The notes under the pieces are model-generated. The model worked only from the letters and a program-made list of their open reading frames with translations. It was not told the origin of the DNA and did no database searches. Below are positions 60,498 through 64,000 of a stretch of 64,000 nt of DNA, piece after piece. Position 1 is the first letter of the stretch; every line of letters starts with the position of its first letter. Source of the stretch: Planctomycetota bacterium (GTDB taxonomy: Bacteria > Planctomycetota > UBA1135 > UBA2386); NCBI GenBank assembly GCA_016713175.1, contig JADJPQ010000001.1:1019001-1083000 (forward strand). Reading direction: 5' to 3'. The position numbers and the translations under genes are program-made.

Positions 60498-62261
60498 ATG
60501 AACGACCCCCAAGCCGCCGCACCGACCGTTCCCCTCGACGTCGTGATCTGCGGCGGCGGCCTCGCCGGCCTGCTGCTGGCCAGGCAACTGCGCCGCGAAC
60601 TGCCGCAGGTCCCGGTCACGCTGATCGAAAAGACCACCCGCCCGCTCCCCGACGGTTGCCACAAGGTCGGTGAATCGACCGTCGAACTCGGTTCGCAGTA
60701 CCTCGACCGCGTCGGCCTCTACGACTACATGCGGCAGCGGCAGCTGTTGAAGTGGGGCATCCGCTTCTACCCGGGCGGCGGCGACCTGCCGCTGCACGAA
60801 CGCACCGAGCTCGGTCCGATCGCCGAGCCGCCGCTGAAGGGTTACCAGCTCGACCGCGGCCGTCTCGAGAGCGACCTGCGCGCGATGCTCGAGGATGACG
60901 GCGTCACGCTGATCGAAGGCGGCAAGGTCACCGACATCGAATTCGGCAAGGACTCGGCGCGGCACACCGTCCGCTACGAACGCGACGGCAAGACGCACGA
61001 ACTGCATCCGCGCTGGGTCGTCGACGCCACCGGCCGCCAGGCCATCCTGCGCAAGCGGATGAAGCTGACGCGTGGCGCGCACCACGTCGCCAGTGCGGGC
61101 TGGTATCGGATCCGCGGCAAGTTCGACATCGCCACGATGGTCGACCAGAGCCATACCGAGTGGCACCGCCGGCCGTGCGCCGAGCAACGCTGGTTGTCGA
61201 CCAATCACTTCATGGGCACGGGGTACTGGGTCTGGGTGATCCCGCTGGCGACCGGCATGACCAGCATCGGCCTGGTGATCCACGAGGACACCCACGATTG
61301 CCGCCACATCGCCGGCCTCGAGGCGACGCAGGCGTTCCTGCGCGAACACGAACCGCATCTGGCGAAGGCGCTGGAACCGTTCCCGGTCGAGGACTTCCTG
61401 TGCCTGCGCAACTACGCCTACACCAACGGCCGCGGCTGGTCGAGCGAGCGCTGGGCGATGGTCGGCGAGGCCAATGCGTTCACCGATCCGCTGTTCAGTC
61501 CGGGCACCGATCTGATCGCGTTGGCCAACTGCTTCACGATCGAGGCGCTGCGCACCGACCTCGCCGGCGGCGATGTCGCCGCGAAGGTGATGATGCTGAA
61601 CGCGCAGTTCCGTTCGATGCTGAACGGCTCGCTGGCGATCTATCGCACCGGTTCGCTGATCTACGGCCATCCGTCGGCGATGACCTACAAGGTGTTCTGG
61701 AACAACTTCGCCTACTGGTCGTTCACCTGCCAGTACTGGAAGCAGGACCTGTGTCGCCTCGATGCCGCGGGCCAGGAGGCGGTCGCCAGGTTCGGCATGC
61801 GCTTCCTCGACCTGATGCGGCGCGTCGAGCACCTGCTGACCACATGGGCGAAGATGGCGCCCGAACGGCCGACGGCGGTGTTCCGCGGCGCGCCGGCGTT
61901 CCCGTCGGTCCTGATCGATGCGCATGTCGCGATCGGCAAGCAGATGACCTATGCCGAGACGCTGGACTATCTGGCGATGCGGCTGCCGCAGGGCCACGAG
62001 ATCATCGCCGAGATGGTCATGCGGATCGTGCAGGAACTCGGCCCAGAGCGCGGCAAGCAGCTGCTCGATGAAGTCGAATGGCGCGACTGGGAAGTCCCCG
62101 TGTGTCCGGACCGGGTGGCGCTCGAGAGTTCGTCCGGCCTCGAGCGGCGGCATCGGCTGCCGGCGATCGCGCGCGATGTCGAACGCGGGCTCGGCCCGGT
62201 GCGCCGGCACCCACAGGCGGCGGCGGCGCTGGACCTGCTGCTGCAAGGCGTGGCCCGGTGA
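60498..62261 (+). CDS. Flavin-dependent halogenase (tryptophan-halogenase family)
   Basis: The 587-residue product starts at MNDPQAAAPTVPLD. FAD motif ICGGGLAGLLLARQL (18-32) leads; KVGES (56-60) is the motif before the active site, and Lys85 in QLLKWGIRF is in the position of the catalytic lysine of tryptophan halogenases. GTGYWVWVIPLATGMTSIGL contains the halogenase signature WxWxIP, and FTDPLFSPGTDLIAL holds the conserved FxDPLxSxG-like motif. It would halogenate an electron-rich aryl ring. Its stop overlaps the O-methyltransferase start (GTGA). The nearest analogy is decoration of xanthomonadin/flexirubin-type aryl polyenes. Confidence 0.8.
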   Translation: MNDPQAAAPTVPLDVVICGGGLAGLLLARQLRRELPQVPVTLIEKTTRPLPDGCHKVGESTVELGSQYLDRVGLYDYMRQRQLLKWGIRFYPGGGDLPLHERTELGPIAEPPLKGYQLDRGRLESDLRAMLEDDGVTLIEGGKVTDIEFGKDSARHTVRYERDGKTHELHPRWVVDATGRQAILRKRMKLTRGAHHVASAGWYRIRGKFDIATMVDQSHTEWHRRPCAEQRWLSTNHFMGTGYWVWVIPLATGMTSIGLVIHEDTHDCRHIAGLEATQAFLREHEPHLAKALEPFPVEDFLCLRNYAYTNGRGWSSERWAMVGEANAFTDPLFSPGTDLIALANCFTIEALRTDLAGGDVAAKVMMLNAQFRSMLNGSLAIYRTGSLIYGHPSAMTYKVFWNNFAYWSFTCQYWKQDLCRLDAAGQEAVARFGMRFLDLMRRVEHLLTTWAKMAPERPTAVFRGAPAFPSVLIDAHVAIGKQMTYAETLDYLAMRLPQGHEIIAEMVMRIVQELGPERGKQLLDEVEWRDWEVPVCPDRVALESSSGLERRHRLPAIARDVERGLGPVRRHPQAAAALDLLLQGVAR

Positions 62262-63274
62262 AGTTCGAACCGGCGACGCCGGCGGAGCACCTGCTCGACA
62301 TTCTCGGCGGCAAGGCCAGGCTGCAGGCGGTGTCGACCGCGGCGGCACTCGGCGTGCCGGACCTGCTGCTGCTGGGGCCAAAGACCGTGGTCGAACTGGC
62401 GGCGATGCTCGACTGTCGCGAAGCGGTGCTGCTGCCGGTGCTGCGCCTGACCGCGGGGCTCGGCTTCTTCGACTGTCCGGAGCCCGGTCGCTACGCCCTG
62501 ACCGATCGCGGTCGGGTGCTATGCCGTGATCGACTGGGGGCATTGGCGGCGTTCGCTGGCGCGCCTGAACAGTGGGATCCGTGGTCGCGGCTGCGCGTCG
62601 CGGCCCGCGGCGGCCAGGTGCCGTTCGTGCAGACGTTCGGCCGATCGCTCTATGAGTTCGTCGCCGGTGATGCGGCAGCCGGGGCCCGCTATGACGCGGC
62701 GATCGATGCCTACACCCGGCACGAGGCCGAGGCCCTGTGCGAGGTCGCCGATCTGACCGATGCCCACGCGGTGCTCGACGTCGGCGGTGGCCAGGGCACC
62801 CTGCTGCGCGCGGTGCTGCGCCGCTGGCCGGAGTTGCGCGGCGTGCTGTTCGACCTGCCGAGCGTGGTCGCTCGGGCGCTGCCGTCGCTGCGCGCGGAGT
62901 TCGGCGACCGGGTTCATGGCGAAGGCGGCGACTTCTTCGCCGCGTTGCCGCGGGGCGCCGACGTGCTGCTGTTGAAGCACGTGCTGCACAACTGGGACGA
63001 CGAACGCGCCCTGGCGTTGCTGCGCTGTTGTGCCGCGGCACTGCCCACCGGCGGGCGCTTGCTCCTGATCGAGACGCTGCTCGCTCCCGACCAGCGGCCG
63101 GATGGCGCGGCGATGCTCGATCTCGAGATGGCGGTGCTGCTCGGTGGGCGCGAACGGCGCAAGCCGGAGCTGCGGCGATTGCTGGCCGAAGCGGGCTTCG
63201 AACTGGCGGCGACGAATGCGCTCGGTGGCGGAGCGTGGCTCCTGGTGGGTCGGGTTCGCGGCGCCGGCGGATGA
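62258..63274 (+). CDS. O-methyltransferase (acetylserotonin/plant-type OMT family)
   Basis: 338 residues from a GTG overlapping the halogenase stop. The N-terminal dimerisation domain includes LLDILGGKARLQAVSTAAAL and GVPDLLLLGPKTVVELAAML. The SAM site is VLDVGGGQGTLLRAVLRRW, the acidic loop is GEGGDFFAALPRGADVLLL, and the catalytic histidine is in LLKHVLHNWDDERALALL. Family members methylate phenolic hydroxyls. Coupling to the halogenase supports action on the same aryl group. Confidence 0.85.
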   Translation: MKFEPATPAEHLLDILGGKARLQAVSTAAALGVPDLLLLGPKTVVELAAMLDCREAVLLPVLRLTAGLGFFDCPEPGRYALTDRGRVLCRDRLGALAAFAGAPEQWDPWSRLRVAARGGQVPFVQTFGRSLYEFVAGDAAAGARYDAAIDAYTRHEAEALCEVADLTDAHAVLDVGGGQGTLLRAVLRRWPELRGVLFDLPSVVARALPSLRAEFGDRVHGEGGDFFAALPRGADVLLLKHVLHNWDDERALALLRCCAAALPTGGRLLLIETLLAPDQRPDGAAMLDLEMAVLLGGRERRKPELRRLLAEAGFELAATNALGGGAWLLVGRVRGAGG

Positions 63275-63290
63275 CCCGGGAGGCCGGGAC

Positions 63291-63725
63291 TCATTCCGGC
63301 GGCCGTTCCGCGTGCACGATCGTCATCGTCGCCGATGCCGCCAGCGTGCCCGCGGCATCGCGCAGTTCGCCGTTCCAGGTGCTGACCTCGTCGTTGCCGC
63401 GCGTGCACAGAACGTGCACCGTGAACTGCTCGCCGACGAACAGTCGCGGCCGCAGCAACAGCAACCTGCGGACGGCGACGACCATGCCGACGCGAACGGC
63501 ACCGCCGCCGCGGAACGCCGCGTAGCCCAGGCACGCCGCGGCGCCCTGGGCCAGCAGTTCGAGCGCGACCACGGCGTCGGCGCCATCGCCATCGACCAGC
63601 AGGCCGTGGGGGCGGATCCGCAAGTGCAGTGTCGCCTGTCCTGGCGACCAGGCGACCAGTTCTTCGAGCGCCAGTGTCGGGGGCGCGTGCGGCACCAGGT
63701 CGGCGACCGGCGGGAACGGCGTCAT
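63291..63725 (-). CDS. ApeP-like 3-hydroxyacyl-ACP dehydratase
   Basis: 144 residues from ATG at 63725. The hotdog-fold pattern is that of the ApeP family of aryl-polyene loci: VADLVPHAPPTLALEELVAW, ALELLAQGAAACLGYAAFRG, GMVVAVRRLLLLRPRLFVGE, then a strand with VLCTRGNDEVSTWNGELRD. It would remove water from 3-hydroxyacyl-ACP during polyene synthesis. Its start overlaps the stop of the truncated gene at 63722, so they are one operon, and it converges with the O-methyltransferase. Confidence 0.75.
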   Translation of the reverse strand: MTPFPPVADLVPHAPPTLALEELVAWSPGQATLHLRIRPHGLLVDGDGADAVVALELLAQGAAACLGYAAFRGGGAVRVGMVVAVRRLLLLRPRLFVGEQFTVHVLCTRGNDEVSTWNGELRDAAGTLAASATMTIVHAERPPE

Positions 63726-64000
63726 CGCGCGGTGTTGGACAGTTGCGCGACCCAGCCGCCGCCGGTGCCGCGGTCGAGTGCGATCACGCCGTCGTGCCTA
63801 TGCAGAACGGCATCGACGAGCCAGCCGAGACCGATCTGCGGATTGGCGATCGCAAGCGGTGAGAAGCGGTCGGAGCGCACGGTCGGTGCGGGACCGCGGG
63901 TGACCCTCAGTTCGCCAAGTCGCGGCGACTGGTCGGCGGGGCCGAGCACGATGGCGGCGGCGAGCATCGACCACGGTGGCGCCTGGCCGGCGAGGTTCTC
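63722..64000 (-). CDS. Truncated protein, possibly ketosynthase-like (3' end only)
   Basis: The frame is open to the right edge of the window, so the gene starts outside. The visible 92 residues include SMLAAAIVLGPADQSPRLGE, SDRFSPLAIANPQIGLGWL and VIALDRGTGGGWVAQL. The last part resembles the C-terminal end of KS-like proteins found near ApeP, but no catalytic residue is visible. Its stop overlaps the ApeP-like start (ATGA), consistent with a further pigment-locus gene beyond the edge. Confidence 0.4.
   Translation of the reverse strand, partial: ENLAGQAPPWSMLAAAIVLGPADQSPRLGELRVTRGPAPTVRSDRFSPLAIANPQIGLGWLVDAVLHRHDGVIALDRGTGGGWVAQLSNTAR

Noticed and set aside
1..64000. tRNA or rRNA genes
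   Set aside because: No cloverleaf or ribosomal RNA-like sequence was noticed on either strand, though a dedicated search was not possible.

Overview
The window looks like chromosomal DNA of a high-GC planctomycete-type bacterium. The support is from gene content: Ser/Thr kinases fused to WD40-like or helical sensor regions and paired with ECF-type sigma factors, PVC-type dehydrogenase/HEAT/cytochrome c proteins, PA14 multihaem cytochromes, and many large secreted proteins sharing one C-terminal module. No rRNA, tRNA, CRISPR array or recognisable transposase was seen. I ran no database searches; family calls come from reading motifs.

Layout. 0-10 kb: the 3' part of a kinase/WD40 gene, a decayed copy of a helicase-like gene, two divergent secreted-protein genes, then the intact helicase-like gene (an XPB relative whose ATPase motifs are all lost) overlapping a sigma-factor-like gene. 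10-17 kb: an OprO/P-type porin, a DUF790/Bax1-type nuclease (Bax1 is the usual partner of XPB) coupled to a 2-oxoglutarate/Fe(II) oxygenase, and a large PVC cytochrome on the other strand. 17-22 kb: a LamG-type secreted protein, a frameshifted subtilase remnant, a THUMP-type RNA methyltransferase and two small membrane proteins. 22-33 kb: a G8/beta-helix secreted protein whose signal-peptide coding region holds eight perfect copies of a 7-nt repeat and is out of frame with its start codon as sequenced, a coupled Kelch-like gene, a pentahaem cytochrome with a quinoprotein-like dehydrogenase, and another large secreted protein.

33-49 kb and 60-64 kb: an aryl-polyene/flexirubin/xanthomonadin-type pigment locus. 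Its core is eleven tightly packed genes (ACP, COG4648 membrane protein, adenylation-dehydratase fusion, glycosyltransferase, lipid-A-type acyltransferase, thioesterase, LolA-like carrier, MMPL/RND exporter, DUF3261 lipoprotein, ketosynthase, chain-length-factor-like protein). A C45 Ntn hydrolase, a methyltransferase, a polysaccharide deacetylase and an SDR flank it. A flavin-dependent halogenase, an O-methyltransferase and an ApeP-like dehydratase lie about 11 kb further on. I infer that type II ketosynthases build a polyene on ACP, the GT2/acyltransferase pair links it to a lipid, LolA/MMPL/DUF3261 proteins move it to the outer membrane, and the halogenase and O-methyltransferase decorate the aryl head. 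The aromatic starter enzyme is not in the window.

49-60 kb separates the two pigment parts and holds an unrecognised protein, a divergent kinase/ECF sigma pair, an Lnt-like N-acyltransferase, a PlsC-like acyltransferase and two secreted proteins.

The most interesting points are the heptanucleotide switch in the G8 gene, the catalytically erased XPB-like protein with a doubly deleted copy 5 kb away, and the pigment locus with halogenase and methyltransferase.
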